Below are positions 53,120-62,077 of a DNA stretch of 64,000 nucleotides, one piece after another. The position numbers and the translations under genes are program-made. How positions within the stretch are numbered: position 1 is the first letter of the stretch; the number at the start of each line of letters is the position of its first letter. The stretch covers positions 186,001-250,000 of the forward strand of contig CAXXUY010000015.1 of NCBI GenBank assembly GCA_963664715.2. Direction: 5' to 3'. The notes under the pieces were generated by a model. That model was not told the DNA's origin. It did no database searches and saw nothing but the letters and a program-made list of their open reading frames with translations. This DNA is from JAPOXR01 sp963664715. Its GTDB lineage: Bacteria; Pseudomonadota; Alphaproteobacteria; Rhodobacterales; Rhodobacteraceae.

Positions 53120-54243
53120 ACGAGATTTCAAGCAGTTCCACATTGTTGGACCAACTGCGCGTCGAGTTCGCAATGCTGGACTCGGGAAGTCGCGTGCCGA
53201 CCATGCGCGACATTGCCAGCCGTCGTGCCGTCAGCGTGTTTGCGGTTCAGAGAGCGTTTGAAGTGCTCAAGGAAGAAGGAATGATCCAGAGCTTCGTCGG
53301 CCGGGGATCCTTCGTGACGGGCGGAAACATCTCGAGATCGCGGATACCTGGCCAGGCCCGCATGGCAAGGGTGCTGATCGTGAGCCATTCCACGCCGAGC
53401 ATGCGGGGCTACAAGGTTGCCCATTCCCTGCAGACCCAGCTGCTCAAGGCCGGCTGCAGGGCAATCTCGGTGAGTTACGGCGATGCGTCGGAACTCAGGG
53501 ACGTCCTCGGCGAAGGACGCTACGACGTGTGCGTGCTCCAGCCAAGACGCTCGGTCCTGCCGGTCGAGGTCCTTGCCATGCTGAAGGCCAAGGCAAGGCA
53601 CATGATCGTCGAAGGTCGCGAACTCGAACGCCTCGATGTCGACGTCTTCGTGCGGAACAGGGCGAAGAGCATGGCGCTGGCGATGAATTGCCTGCAGGAA
53701 CTCGGACATTCGAAGATCGGCCTGCTCACGGAGAGGCTGGATGCGGCGGCGGGCTACGCTGAAATCGAGAACCATTTCGTCCAGAATCACGCCTCGCTGC
53801 CCGGAAACAATGAATCGCTGATCGTGCGGGTTGCTGCAGACCGGGAAGACGGAACCCACGTGGCAGAGATACGCGATGCGCTGCAGAAGGACCTGGCAAA
53901 TGTCTCCGACCTGCCCACCGGGTTCATCGTATCGGGGCGTTTTGAACCGGTTGCGATCAGGGAAGGGTTTCAGGCTGCCGGCTTCGAGGTTCCCGCCAAT
54001 GTGAGCGTGGTGAGCCTGCGCGCGGAAACGGATTCGCTACAGCCGGATGCCCGCTTCACCTCCGTGGGCCGCACGACCGACCATGTCGTCCAGGGAATCG
54101 TGTCAATGATAAACTGGAGACTGTCAAACCCGAACGAACCACCGGTCCAGGTTCTGGACAATCCCAGCCTGTTTGCCGGGTCTTCTACGGTCCACAACGA
54201 CGAAAACGTATTGACCCGGAAGGCGATGGCGGACGCGCGCTGA
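53116..54243 (+). CDS. GntR-type winged-helix / LacI-type effector-domain regulator
   Basis: Residues 1-75 are a GntR-like winged helix (SRVPTMRDIASRRAVSVFAV, then EVLKEEGMIQSFVGRGSFV). Residues 85-350 look like the periplasmic-binding-protein fold used by LacI regulators (ELGHSKIGLLTER, FIVSGRFEPVAIREGFQAAG). Such hybrids bind a sugar or amino-acid-like effector. It lies between the binding protein and the rest of its transporter and is the natural local regulator of both. Confidence 0.8.
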   Translation: MNEISSSSTLLDQLRVEFAMLDSGSRVPTMRDIASRRAVSVFAVQRAFEVLKEEGMIQSFVGRGSFVTGGNISRSRIPGQARMARVLIVSHSTPSMRGYKVAHSLQTQLLKAGCRAISVSYGDASELRDVLGEGRYDVCVLQPRRSVLPVEVLAMLKAKARHMIVEGRELERLDVDVFVRNRAKSMALAMNCLQELGHSKIGLLTERLDAAAGYAEIENHFVQNHASLPGNNESLIVRVAADREDGTHVAEIRDALQKDLANVSDLPTGFIVSGRFEPVAIREGFQAAGFEVPANVSVVSLRAETDSLQPDARFTSVGRTTDHVVQGIVSMINWRLSNPNEPPVQVLDNPSLFAGSSTVHNDENVLTRKAMADAR

Positions 54244-54279
54244 GGTAACCAGGTCAGCCCGACGATCCCGGAGGATATC

Positions 54280-56136
54280 ATGGAAGACGCCGCTTCAGGA
54301 ACGAGCCCGGCACAGGCAACGCCTCTCAACATCTCCGACCTAACGGTCAGCCTGAATGCCGGACCCGCCAGGTTTGCAGTTGTCGAGGACGTGTCATTGC
54401 GCGTGCAGCCGGGTGAAATACTCGGCCTGGTCGGCGAGAGCGGCAGCGGCAAGTCCGTGACCTGCCTTGCAGCACTCGGACTCCTGGGCGATGGCTGGGA
54501 AACAGACGGTGAAGTCATGCTTGCAAAAACCCGTGTCACTGACGCGGCAAGCGACAGCCAGCTGACCTCGGTGCGCGGACGCGAAGCTGCAATGATCTTC
54601 CAGGACGCAACTGCCTCCCTCAACCCCATCCAGAGAATCGGCGACCAGTTGACGGCAACAGTCGCCCGGCTGCGCAGGGTCAGCCGCAGCGAAGCCAGGA
54701 AGACCGCAATGGATCTTCTCAGGCGCGTGGAAATGCCGGATCCGGAGGAGAGGTTCCATTCCTACCCGTTCCAGCTGTCCGGCGGTCAGAACCAGAGAGT
54801 CATGATTGCCGTGGCGCTGGCGGGCAGACCCCAACTGCTATTTGCCGACGAACCCACGACGGCGCTTGATGTCACGGTGCAGTCGCAGATCCTGGACCTG
54901 ATCAAGTCATTGAGGGACGAGACGAAGATGGGCGTCGTGTTCGTCACCCATGATCTCGGCGTCGTCAAGGAAGTCTGTGACTCTGTCGTTGTCATGTATG
55001 CGGGAAGAATCGTCGAAACCGGTTCCGTCGACCGGATAATGAATGAGCCGCGTCATCCCTATACGATGGGGTTGATCAGCTCCATGCCGACCCTGAAGGG
55101 GCATATCCCGGACGGTATCAAGGGCCAGGTGCCCTCTCCCGACAAGAGGCCCGTCGGCTGTGCCTTCGCACCGAGATGCCACAGGGCGCAGGAGAAATGC
55201 AGGCTGAGTTTGCCCCTGGCAGTACCGGATGACGCCGGCGACTCCGTTGCCTGCTTTTTCCCGTTGACAGGAACTGTCAAGCGGGACGAACAGGCCGGCG
55301 CAGCGCAGCGGCCTCGGGCGGCGGACACGCAGGCTTCGGACGGGCTTCTGGCGCTGAATGGCGCTGCCTGCGACTATGCAGCCAGGCGCGGCACCTTCCG
55401 GGCGGTCTCCGATATCACGATGTCGCTCAGGGAAGGAGACAGCCTGGCCGTGATCGGTGAAAGCGGCAGCGGCAAATCCACGATCGGAAAGCTGATGCTC
55501 GGAATCGAGCCGACCGCCGAGGGCACTGCAACCTTCGATGGCAGGCCGGTTCCGATCCTCGGCACTGCTGATCACGTCGCGTTCGCACGCTCCGTGCAAC
55601 TCGTGCCACAGAATCCCTACCTGTCGCTCGATCCCAGGGCGACGATTGGCAGCCAGATCGAGGAACCGCTTGAAATTCACAAGGTCGGAACCAGGAAGGA
55701 AAGGCGGGCCCGGCAGTTTGAACTCCTCGATGCAGTCGGACTGACCTCGGCTCATGCGACCCGCTACCCGCACGAGATAAGCGGGGGTCAGTGCCAGCGG
55801 GCAGTGATCGCGCGGGCGCTGGCGCTGCGGCCGAAAGTGCTGATCTGTGACGAGGCAACAGCGTCGCTCGACGTGTCGGTCCAGGCACGGATCATCGAAC
55901 TTCTGCGCGACCTGCACCGAAGTCACAACCTCTCGATCGTCTTCATCACGCATGACCTCAGGCTTGCCCGATCGCTCTGCAGCCATGTCGCAGTCATGCG
56001 CTCGGGCCAACTCGTCGAGCAGGGCGAGACAACGGCCATGTTCGAGGCTCCGCAACATGCCTACACCAGGCAGTTGCTGGCATCGATGCCGGATGTCGCA
56101 GCAGCGGATGATCGTCCGCAGGAGGCCATACAATGA
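54280..56136 (+). CDS. Fused dipeptide-type ABC ATPase (two nucleotide-binding domains)
   Basis: The 618-residue protein joins DppD- and DppF-like halves. Half one has Walker A GESGSGKS, LSGGQNQR and LLFADEPTTALD, and ends with the oligopeptide-type Cys-containing tail (GCAFAPRCHRAQEKCRL). Half two has GESGSGKST, ISGGQCQR and VLICDEATASLD, with DEAT replacing the usual DEPT. GGAGG precedes the ATG. It overlaps the permease gene by four bases and powers uptake with the binding protein at 51335. Confidence 0.92.
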   Translation: MEDAASGTSPAQATPLNISDLTVSLNAGPARFAVVEDVSLRVQPGEILGLVGESGSGKSVTCLAALGLLGDGWETDGEVMLAKTRVTDAASDSQLTSVRGREAAMIFQDATASLNPIQRIGDQLTATVARLRRVSRSEARKTAMDLLRRVEMPDPEERFHSYPFQLSGGQNQRVMIAVALAGRPQLLFADEPTTALDVTVQSQILDLIKSLRDETKMGVVFVTHDLGVVKEVCDSVVVMYAGRIVETGSVDRIMNEPRHPYTMGLISSMPTLKGHIPDGIKGQVPSPDKRPVGCAFAPRCHRAQEKCRLSLPLAVPDDAGDSVACFFPLTGTVKRDEQAGAAQRPRAADTQASDGLLALNGAACDYAARRGTFRAVSDITMSLREGDSLAVIGESGSGKSTIGKLMLGIEPTAEGTATFDGRPVPILGTADHVAFARSVQLVPQNPYLSLDPRATIGSQIEEPLEIHKVGTRKERRARQFELLDAVGLTSAHATRYPHEISGGQCQRAVIARALALRPKVLICDEATASLDVSVQARIIELLRDLHRSHNLSIVFITHDLRLARSLCSHVAVMRSGQLVEQGETTAMFEAPQHAYTRQLLASMPDVAAADDRPQEAIQ

Positions 56137-57068
56137 CCGGATTCGTGATACGCAAGGTGCTTCGCACCCTCTTCACGCTGTTCCTCGTCGTGACTTTCGT
56201 GTTCTTCGTGCTCAGGCTGACCGGCGATCCGGTATCGGCCATGATGCCGGACGATACCGACCCGGCGATCCTGGACGAATTGCGCAAGCAATGGGGACTC
56301 GATCGACCTCTCGGGGTCCAGTATCTGGAATACTGGGTCAACCTGTTCCAGGGTGACTTCGGAAATGCCTTCCGCGACGGCCGGCCGGCCCTGGAAATCG
56401 TCTCCGAGCGCATACCAGCAACGCTCAAACTCACACTGACGTCGTTTGCATTCATCGTGATCGCCGGATTCCCGCTGGGCATCATTGCGGCTGTCAACCG
56501 CGGAACGGCAATTGACCGCGCCATCATGACCGTCTCGGTTACCGGGTTCAGCCTTCCGAACTTCTTTCTTGGCATATTGTTGATATTCCTGTTGTCGGTG
56601 ACCTTTCGCCTGTTGCCCGCATTCGGCAGCGACCGGTGGTACAACCTCATAATGCCGGTCATCACGCTGGGTACCGCCGGCGCTGCGGTCATTGCGCGAT
56701 TTGTCCGTTCATCCATGCTCGAGGTGCTCAACGCGCCATATATCAGGGCGTGCCGGGCGCGCGGCATGACGGAACGGGCGATCATCTGGACGGTCGCACT
56801 GCCCAATGCCGCGATTCCCACGATCACGATCATGGGGTTCATGATCGGAACCCTGATCGGGGGATCGATCGTGACCGAGACCGTTTTCGCGTGGCCAGGC
56901 ATCGGGCGGCTGCTCATCGATGCAGTCACGTCGCGCGAACTGGCTGTTGTTCAGACGGTGGTCATGATGACGGCCGCTTCCATGGTGTTCGCGAATCTCG
57001 CCGTTGACCTCCTCTATCTGGTGATCGACCCGCGCAGACGGTACGCCAGCGGAACGGGAGAACAGTGA
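56133..57068 (+). CDS. Peptide-type ABC transporter permease (DppB type)
   Basis: The 311-residue protein has the DppB opening segment (FVIRKVLRTLFTLFLVVTFV), DDTDPAILDELRKQWGLDRP, six membrane segments and the EAA-like loop APYIRACRARGMTERAII. It overlaps the ATPase gene and touches the DppC-type gene. Confidence 0.92.
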   Translation: MTGFVIRKVLRTLFTLFLVVTFVFFVLRLTGDPVSAMMPDDTDPAILDELRKQWGLDRPLGVQYLEYWVNLFQGDFGNAFRDGRPALEIVSERIPATLKLTLTSFAFIVIAGFPLGIIAAVNRGTAIDRAIMTVSVTGFSLPNFFLGILLIFLLSVTFRLLPAFGSDRWYNLIMPVITLGTAGAAVIARFVRSSMLEVLNAPYIRACRARGMTERAIIWTVALPNAAIPTITIMGFMIGTLIGGSIVTETVFAWPGIGRLLIDAVTSRELAVVQTVVMMTAASMVFANLAVDLLYLVIDPRRRYASGTGEQ

Positions 57069-57973
57069 TGGCTATTGCAGAAGCAACCGAAGCGTTCGAA
57101 CGCCGGTCCGGATTCCGGACCGCGCTTGCAAGCGTCCTTGCATCGCCACTGATGGTCAAACTGGCGATGACCTGGTTGATCATGATCCTGTTCATCGCCG
57201 TGACGGCACGCTGGATCATGCCTTATGACTACCAGCAGACGGCCCTTCTTTCCCGGCTTCTGCCACCCGGAGCAACCGGGATGTCGGGTGATTTCCATCT
57301 CCTGGGAACCGACCATCTCGGGCGGGACCTCCTCAGCAGGCTGTTTACCTCCATCCAGCTCACGATGCTCGTGGCCGTGTTCGGCACCCTGTTCGGAGCA
57401 GTCGTCGGAAGTTGCATCGGGTTCGTCGCGGCGAGATTCCGCGGATGGGTGGACGACATCATCATGGTGCTGGTCGACTTCCAGGCATCCATGCCCTTCG
57501 TCATCATCGCGCTCTCGGTGATCGCGGTGATGGGAACCGGAAACATGTTGCTGTTCATCCTTCTCGTCGGTTTCCAGGGATGGGAACGCTATGCGAGAAT
57601 CAGCCGCGGCATGACGTTGTCGGCAGTCAATCACGGCTATGCGGCCTCGATCCGCCTGCTTGGCGCAGGAACAATGCGTGTCTATCTCAAGCACATCCTG
57701 CCCAATATCCTGGCCGCCCTGGTCGTACAGGTTTCCATCAACTTTCCGGAAACCGTCATCCTGGAAACATCCATGAGCTTCCTCGGTGTCGGCATCCAGC
57801 CCCCCAACACGTCCCTGGGCAACCTGCTGAGCTACGGGCGGGACTATCTGTTGAATGCATGGTGGATTGCGGGAGTGCCCGGATGTGCGATCTTTTTCAC
57901 GACGCTTTCCATGAGCATTGTCGGTGACTGGTTGCGCGACGAGTTGGATCCGACCACCCAAAGCAGAAGCTGA
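57068..57973 (+). CDS. Peptide-type ABC transporter permease (DppC type)
   Basis: The product of about 301 residues has the DppC pattern LLGTDHLGRDLLSRLFTSIQ, a permease core and a C-terminal EAA-like loop YAASIRLLGAGTMRVYLKHI, followed by SFLGVGIQPPNTSLGNLL. A GTG at 57065 directly before the ATG is an equal start candidate. It completes the importer. Confidence 0.92.
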   Translation: MAIAEATEAFERRSGFRTALASVLASPLMVKLAMTWLIMILFIAVTARWIMPYDYQQTALLSRLLPPGATGMSGDFHLLGTDHLGRDLLSRLFTSIQLTMLVAVFGTLFGAVVGSCIGFVAARFRGWVDDIIMVLVDFQASMPFVIIALSVIAVMGTGNMLLFILLVGFQGWERYARISRGMTLSAVNHGYAASIRLLGAGTMRVYLKHILPNILAALVVQVSINFPETVILETSMSFLGVGIQPPNTSLGNLLSYGRDYLLNAWWIAGVPGCAIFFTTLSMSIVGDWLRDELDPTTQSRS

Positions 57974-58136
57974 CTGACACCGCGGTCACGAACCCCGTGA
58001 CAGGCATTCCGGCAGCCCGACTGCCTTGCCGCAACTCGTGGTTGCAAGGGGTCCCGCAAAACCGGATCGGGTTGGCAGCGTCAGGCGCGCCCGGCATTCA
58101 CGGTGGGCACGAAGTTCAATGGACGCGGAGTTCTTC

Positions 58137-58757
58137 TTAGGAAACCATGACGTGTTCCGCGAAGGCAGGGCGTTCAGCGAGACGTTCGAAGTAGGCCGCC
58201 AGCCCGGGAAGATCTGCCCTTTCTATGTCGATGTCGAAATAGCGGAACAGAACATGGCCGAACTGGATGTCGGCCAGGGTGAACGCGTCTCCGGCGATGA
58301 AGGAGTGCCGCTGCAAACGTGCCTCCGCGATAGCGAGCTTTGCTTCCAGTGAATCCAGTGCACGGCAAATGGCGGCGGGATCGCGTTCACGCACTGGCGT
58401 GCGTACGACGCGCCAGAAGACAGGGCCGGTGAAGGCCATGGCCACGTTGATCTTCGACCATTCGGCCCAGCGATCGACTTCCGTTCGGGCAAGCAGTTCG
58501 TTCGGCCAGAACCTGCCGCCTCCATGCTTGCTGGCGAGGTATCTCAGCATGCACCCGGTTTCCCAGAGCGGCGGATTTGTTCCATCCCGGATGACAGGGA
58601 CAGTCCTGTTCGGGTTCAACAGTGCGAATTCTTCGGAATCGGTGCCGCCGTGGCGCCCACCGACTTCGTGACGCGTAAACTCAAGGCCAAGCTCTCCGAT
58701 GCACCACATCAGTGCCTGGACGTTTGAAGACGATTTCCTGCCCCAGACTTCGATCAT
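58137..58757 (-). CDS. Glutathione S-transferase family protein
   Basis: The 206-residue product has the thioredoxin-like N-terminal domain (GRKSSSNVQALMWCIGELGL, NRTVPVIRDG, then ETGCMLRYLASKHGG) and the helical C-terminal domain ending with FTLADIQFGHVLFRYFDIDI. In the second motif the usual ES pair that binds glutathione is ET. The ATG at 58757 is chosen because the GST fold starts directly after it. It stands alone, convergent to the DppC-type gene. Confidence 0.85.
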   Translation of the reverse strand: MIEVWGRKSSSNVQALMWCIGELGLEFTRHEVGGRHGGTDSEEFALLNPNRTVPVIRDGTNPPLWETGCMLRYLASKHGGGRFWPNELLARTEVDRWAEWSKINVAMAFTGPVFWRVVRTPVRERDPAAICRALDSLEAKLAIAEARLQRHSFIAGDAFTLADIQFGHVLFRYFDIDIERADLPGLAAYFERLAERPAFAEHVMVS

Positions 58758-59286
58758 CCAATCCCCGAGACTCGTGCGCTGCCACGTGCCGAATGCCGCG
58801 GCTGCTCCAAACCAGATTTCTCCCCGCAAGTATAGACCACGCATGGGATCCGTTCGCAGTTTGCATTCCGTTGCCGACCGGATTGCGCCACCTCCGGAAC
58901 CCTATGGATCCCTCCTGCCGCGTTCCGGCAGCGGCAAACAGATGCACGGGCAATCCGGTGAAGTGGCAGTGCAAGCCTTCCTGGCAGGGCCGGCATGTAT
59001 GCTGCCGGCTTGTTGCCGGTCTCGGTCAGTTGTCACATTTGAGATGGATGCTGCCATGACTGGCCGTTCGTGCAGGGTTTTCGAATCATGCCAGGGTCGT
59101 GTCTCGGGATTGCCTCTTCCCGAATGACCTGGTTCTCATGATTTCGTCCCGATCAACCTGCTCCGGAACGTGACCGGAATTTCAGCCGCCGGTTACCGGA
59201 ACCCGTATTCGGGTTGACAGAGCGTCCCCGAGCCTCTTTCTGGCGGGATTGACGTCTGGCATTGATCTGATAGCGCGTGAATCTGG
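58758..59286. other. Gene-free stretch between GST and deacylase genes
   Basis: About 530 bases with no convincing gene, repeat or strong hairpin. It must contain the divergent promoters of both flanking genes. Confidence 0.4.
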
Positions 59287-60756
59287 ATGAAGAACGGGGG
59301 CATCGTGGAATTTGAAACCATATTCCGGAACGCCCGAATATATGACGGAACGGGAAGACCTGCATTTGCCGGTGAAATCCTGGTGTCCGGTGACCGAATT
59401 GAAGCGGTCGGTTATCCTGGCGAGTTGCCCTGTGACCAGGCCGAGAACGAGATCGACCTGAAGGGGCTGGCGCTGGCGCCGGGCTTCATCGATGCCCACG
59501 CCCATGATGACAGGGAGGTCATTGACCATCCTGCGATGACGCCGAAAATCAGCCAGGGCGTAACCACGGTCGTCACCGGCAATTGCGGAATCTCGCTTGC
59601 GCCCGTGACATTCGAGACCGATCCCCCGCCTCCAATGAACCTGCTTGGCGGCAAAAGGGCCTATACGTTCCCGACCATGGCAGACTATGCCCGTGCGCTC
59701 GAACAGTCGCGACCAGCAGTGAACGTCGTGTCGCTCATTGGTCATTCCGCGTTGAGGCTGGCGGTGATGGACGATGTCACGCAGCCGGCGGACGAACGGG
59801 AAATCGCAGCGATGGGCGACCTGCTTGCGAATTGCATGGACGCGGGGGCATCAGGGTTTTCGACCGGACTGTACTATGCCCCGAACGCCGCGGCCGAGCC
59901 GGGTGAAGTGGCTGCCGTCGGCAAGGTCGCTGCGGCCAGGTCCGGGATCTACGCGACGCATATGCGTGACGAGTCATTGCATGTCATGGAGAGTTTGCGA
60001 GAGTCGGCGGAGACCGCCAGGTCAGCCCGCATGCCACTCCTGATTTCCCACCACAAATGTGCAGGTGAAGCGAATTGGGGACGATCAGGTGAAACAACCG
60101 GGTTCCTGAGGAAGGCTGCCAGCAGGCAGCCGGTGCATGTCGACGTCTACCCGTACAGCGCTGCATCGACTGTATTGACCAGAAGGCAGGTGCATGAGTG
60201 CAAGCGCGTCATGGTGGCGTGGTCGAAGAGCCGACCGGACGCCGCCGGCCGGTTCCTCTCGGAAATTGCGGCCGAATTGGGGGTTGGCGAAGTCGAAGCC
60301 GTGGATGTGCTCGCACCGGCGGGAGCGATCTATTTCGTGATGCACGAGCAGGATGTCCAAAGGATCATGCAATTCGAGAATGCAATCATTGGTTCCGATG
60401 GATTGCCCCATGACATCCATCCCCATCCCAGGCTCTGGGGCACCTTCCCGCGCGTGATCGGAAAATACGCAAGGGAGCTGAAACTGTTCCCGGTCGCAAC
60501 GGCCATCCACAAGATGACAGGACTTGCCGCCGAGGTCTTCGGACTTTCCGATCGGGGAAACATCGCGCCGGGCTTTGCAGCCGACCTTGTCATATTCGAT
60601 CCGGACAACATCATCGACCGCGCCACTTATTCCGATCCCAAGCAGATGGCTGAAGGCATCGTCGCGGTTTACGTCAACGGCGCATTGGCATTCGATGCCG
60701 AGGGAACGAGGCCCGGGGCAGGAAGGCTGCTGAAGGGCAGGCGGGAATGGAATTGA
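59287..60756 (+). CDS. N-acyl-D-amino-acid deacylase family amidohydrolase
   Basis: The 489-residue protein has PGFIDAHAHDD (His71, His73) and TGNCGIS with the zinc-ligand Cys100 that marks D-aminoacylases. GFSTGLYYAPNAAAEPGE, ATHMRDESLHVMES and IIGSDGLPHDIHPHPRLW complete the pattern. It would release D-amino acids from N-acyl forms. A GTG at 59305 after GGGGG is an alternative start. It converges with an 11-base gap on a gene for a D-amino-acid-type PLP enzyme, which fits as a following step. Confidence 0.88.
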   Translation: MKNGGIVEFETIFRNARIYDGTGRPAFAGEILVSGDRIEAVGYPGELPCDQAENEIDLKGLALAPGFIDAHAHDDREVIDHPAMTPKISQGVTTVVTGNCGISLAPVTFETDPPPPMNLLGGKRAYTFPTMADYARALEQSRPAVNVVSLIGHSALRLAVMDDVTQPADEREIAAMGDLLANCMDAGASGFSTGLYYAPNAAAEPGEVAAVGKVAAARSGIYATHMRDESLHVMESLRESAETARSARMPLLISHHKCAGEANWGRSGETTGFLRKAASRQPVHVDVYPYSAASTVLTRRQVHECKRVMVAWSKSRPDAAGRFLSEIAAELGVGEVEAVDVLAPAGAIYFVMHEQDVQRIMQFENAIIGSDGLPHDIHPHPRLWGTFPRVIGKYARELKLFPVATAIHKMTGLAAEVFGLSDRGNIAPGFAADLVIFDPDNIIDRATYSDPKQMAEGIVAVYVNGALAFDAEGTRPGAGRLLKGRREWN

Positions 60757-60767
60757 AACCTGCAGGT

Positions 60768-61871
60768 TCAGGTTACCATTCCCCTTGCGTCCACCCTCGC
60801 ATATCCCAACACGCAACCTCCCTTCACGACGGCGACACGGTCGAAGAGATTGATGACAGGGCACACATGGTTTGGAATGATCCTCAGAAGATCGCCAACC
60901 TTCAGCCTGCGATCAAGCGGGCGGGTATCGACCATGCCATGTTCCTCGGTCAGTGCGTAGAGCCGGGATTCGCATCCCCGCAGCCTGCCATACCCGGTTT
61001 CGCCCAGCTGGTCAGACGTCAGTGATTTTGAGCCGGCATCGACAATCGCCCTGCCCGCTGCGGGTGTGCTGACGACGGTTACCAGGATATCGACCGCACA
61101 GTCATTTTCGCTGCAAGTGCCCGACGAGATCACCGAGAGATCATTGAAGATGTAGGTTCCTGCCCGGTATTCGGTCACCTGGCCGAGGCCATCCGGAAAC
61201 CACATTTCCGGTGTTCCTCCAACCGTCATGCATCGAGATGTGCAACCAGCGAGGTCGGTCTGATTCCTGGCGTCGGCAAGAAATTCTGCCATTCCCTGCC
61301 TGCCTCCGCGGGCAGGAAACGTCATGAGACCCTTGTATGCGAGATGGGGCGACCGGGAGATCAGCAGTGCAAGCCGTGCCGCCTCACCCGGTGACTGGAC
61401 TCCGTTGCGGCCACCGCCCGTGTCGCACTCGACTAGGACTTCTATCCTTCTGCCTGCGTCTGCGCCTGCAGCTGACAAACCCTCAACCACCTCGGGATTG
61501 TCGGCAACAACACTGATCCGGGTTGATCTGGCGAGAGCCGCCAGGCGATCGAGCTTGGACTGGCCAACAATGTTGAACGTCACCAGTATGTCGGAAACTC
61601 CAGCCCGGGCCATGACTTCGGCTTCTCCGAGTTTCTGCACGGAAATGCCAACTGCTCCGAGAGACAGTTGAAACAGCGCCAACGCTGTCATCTTGTGTGT
61701 CTTGACATGAGGCCGGTTGTCCAGACCGACCTGGTCGCATCTGTTCTGCCAGCGCCGCAGGTTGTGTTCGACAACATCAAGATCCACGACCGGAACCGGT
61801 GTTTCGAGTTCTGCAAGGCTCGGAGGAGATGGTTCAAGACTGAAATAGGATTCTATGTTGCCCGGGCCCAT
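60768..61871 (-). CDS. D-threonine aldolase / D-serine dehydratase-like PLP enzyme
   Basis: The 367-residue protein belongs to the alanine-racemase-fold DSD1/D-TA family. PHVKTHK (Lys57 is the likely PLP lysine), VECDTGGGRNGV, GGTPE and YRAGTYIFNDLS are present. The C-terminal NHVCPVINLFD gives the His-x-Cys metal site of this family. Members cleave or dehydrate D-3-hydroxy amino acids. The ATG at 61871 has GAGAGG upstream. Together with the adjacent deacylase it suggests handling of D-amino acids. Confidence 0.88.
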   Translation of the reverse strand: MGPGNIESYFSLEPSPPSLAELETPVPVVDLDVVEHNLRRWQNRCDQVGLDNRPHVKTHKMTALALFQLSLGAVGISVQKLGEAEVMARAGVSDILVTFNIVGQSKLDRLAALARSTRISVVADNPEVVEGLSAAGADAGRRIEVLVECDTGGGRNGVQSPGEAARLALLISRSPHLAYKGLMTFPARGGRQGMAEFLADARNQTDLAGCTSRCMTVGGTPEMWFPDGLGQVTEYRAGTYIFNDLSVISSGTCSENDCAVDILVTVVSTPAAGRAIVDAGSKSLTSDQLGETGYGRLRGCESRLYALTEEHGMVDTRPLDRRLKVGDLLRIIPNHVCPVINLFDRVAVVKGGCVLGYARVDARGMVT

Positions 61872-62077
61872 GAACCGCCTCTCATCCGGAATCCTTCCAG
61901 CTGTAGTGCCAATCGGGGCCGCGGGCAATCAATGGCTCTGCAAGGACAGGGGGGCCTGGCGCCAATTCACGATTGCGCCGCTCGGTTCATCCGGGAAGCA
62001 ACACTGCCTGGAAACGATGTCTTCCGGTAATCGGCTTGATCGCGGTTGACGGCCAACCGAAAGGTTCCGGTCCGGAA

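Noticed and set aside
2787..57973. Search for CRISPR arrays, tRNA or rRNA genes and retrons
   Set aside because: No regularly spaced long repeats, no cloverleaf-like stretches with conserved TTCGA loops, and no reverse transcriptase were recognised.
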